Assembly (NCBI GenBank): GCA_900754855.1
Contig: CAAEEI010000213.1
Span: 1 to 5,114, forward strand
Source of the DNA: Lachnospiraceae bacterium
GTDB taxonomy: Bacteria > Bacillota > Clostridia > Lachnospirales > Lachnospiraceae
Reading direction: 5' to 3'
DNA length: 5,114 nt
The notes below the pieces were generated by a model. It did not search any database. It was not told where the DNA came from and was given only the letters and a program-made list of their open reading frames with translations. The position numbers and the translations under genes are program-made. This document shows, piece by piece, positions 5,085-5,114 of this stretch (positions within the stretch are counted from its first letter, which is position 1; every line of letters begins with the position of its first letter).

Positions 5085-5114
5085 AAGCTGGCGATGGAAT
5101 AGGTCTTTTTTTTA

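Larger units (their letters stand above)
4732..5114. other. Non-coding region with origin-like signals
   Basis: Stretch of 383 bp between the nrdD promoter and the window edge, with no convincing gene. It holds a DnaA-box cluster (4842-4963), a purine-rich strip (4859-4889), an imperfect inverted repeat (4994-5037), AT-rich DNA around 5010-5058 and a rightward promoter (5056-5084). A T-run at 5104-5113 has no hairpin before it and so does not look like a terminator. The layout is that of a bacterial origin next to a divergent gene. Confidence 0.6.

Noticed and set aside
5092..5114. T-run as a rho-independent terminator
   Set aside because: No GC-rich hairpin precedes it, and it lies just downstream of a strong rightward promoter, so it is more likely untranslated leader.
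1..5114. CRISPR array, insertion sequence, tRNA or rRNA
   Set aside because: No repeat-spacer pattern, transposase frame with terminal repeats, or recognisable structural RNA was seen on either strand.

Overview
The window looks like chromosomal DNA of an anaerobic, mid-GC member of the Clostridia, most likely Lachnospiraceae-like. The basis is an oxygen-sensitive class III ribonucleotide reductase of clostridial type, strong AGGAGG-type ribosome binding sites, and a dUTPase close to the Bacillus subtilis YncF type. The taxonomic call rests on recognised protein families, not on a database search.

Layout, left to right. Positions 1-429 (+) hold the last 142 codons of a RecD2-type helicase that begins outside the window. 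Converging on it from the right is a compact minus-strand cluster that reads, in transcription order: nrdD (4610-2352), a 51-codon gene (2322-2167), nrdG (2177-1707), dut (1667-1233) and a comF-family gene (1225-461). Gaps are 29, -11, 39 and 7 nt, so this is very probably one operon. The 31 bp between the convergent ends of recD2 and comF show no obvious terminator.

The 504 bp right of nrdD carry no convincing protein gene but are rich in signals. From nrdD outward there is a ribosome binding site, two 16-bp palindromes matching the NrdR box with starts 31 bp apart, and a sigma-A-type promoter for the operon. Then come three exact DnaA boxes (two directly abutting) plus two boxes with one mismatch, all within about 120 bp, and a rightward promoter with a consensus-like -35 and an extended -10. 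The box cluster is most simply read as the chromosomal origin or part of it, with dnaA or rpmH expected just beyond the right edge; that neighbour cannot be seen.

Functionally the operon supplies and cleans the dNTP pool under anaerobic conditions. NrdD reduces ribonucleotides, NrdG installs the glycyl radical, and Dut removes dUTP and makes the dUMP precursor of dTMP. ComF is a phosphoribosyltransferase-fold protein linked to DNA uptake or processing.

The most striking point is that nrdD is split. The 752-residue main protein stops after its zinc-site region, and the C-terminal segment that carries the radical glycine in Escherichia coli NrdD (RVCGYLG, Gly681) is encoded by the separate 51-codon gene (RITGYLVG, Gly26), with its own start codon and a strong ribosome binding site. 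The enzyme would have to be assembled from two polypeptides, with NrdG acting on the small one.
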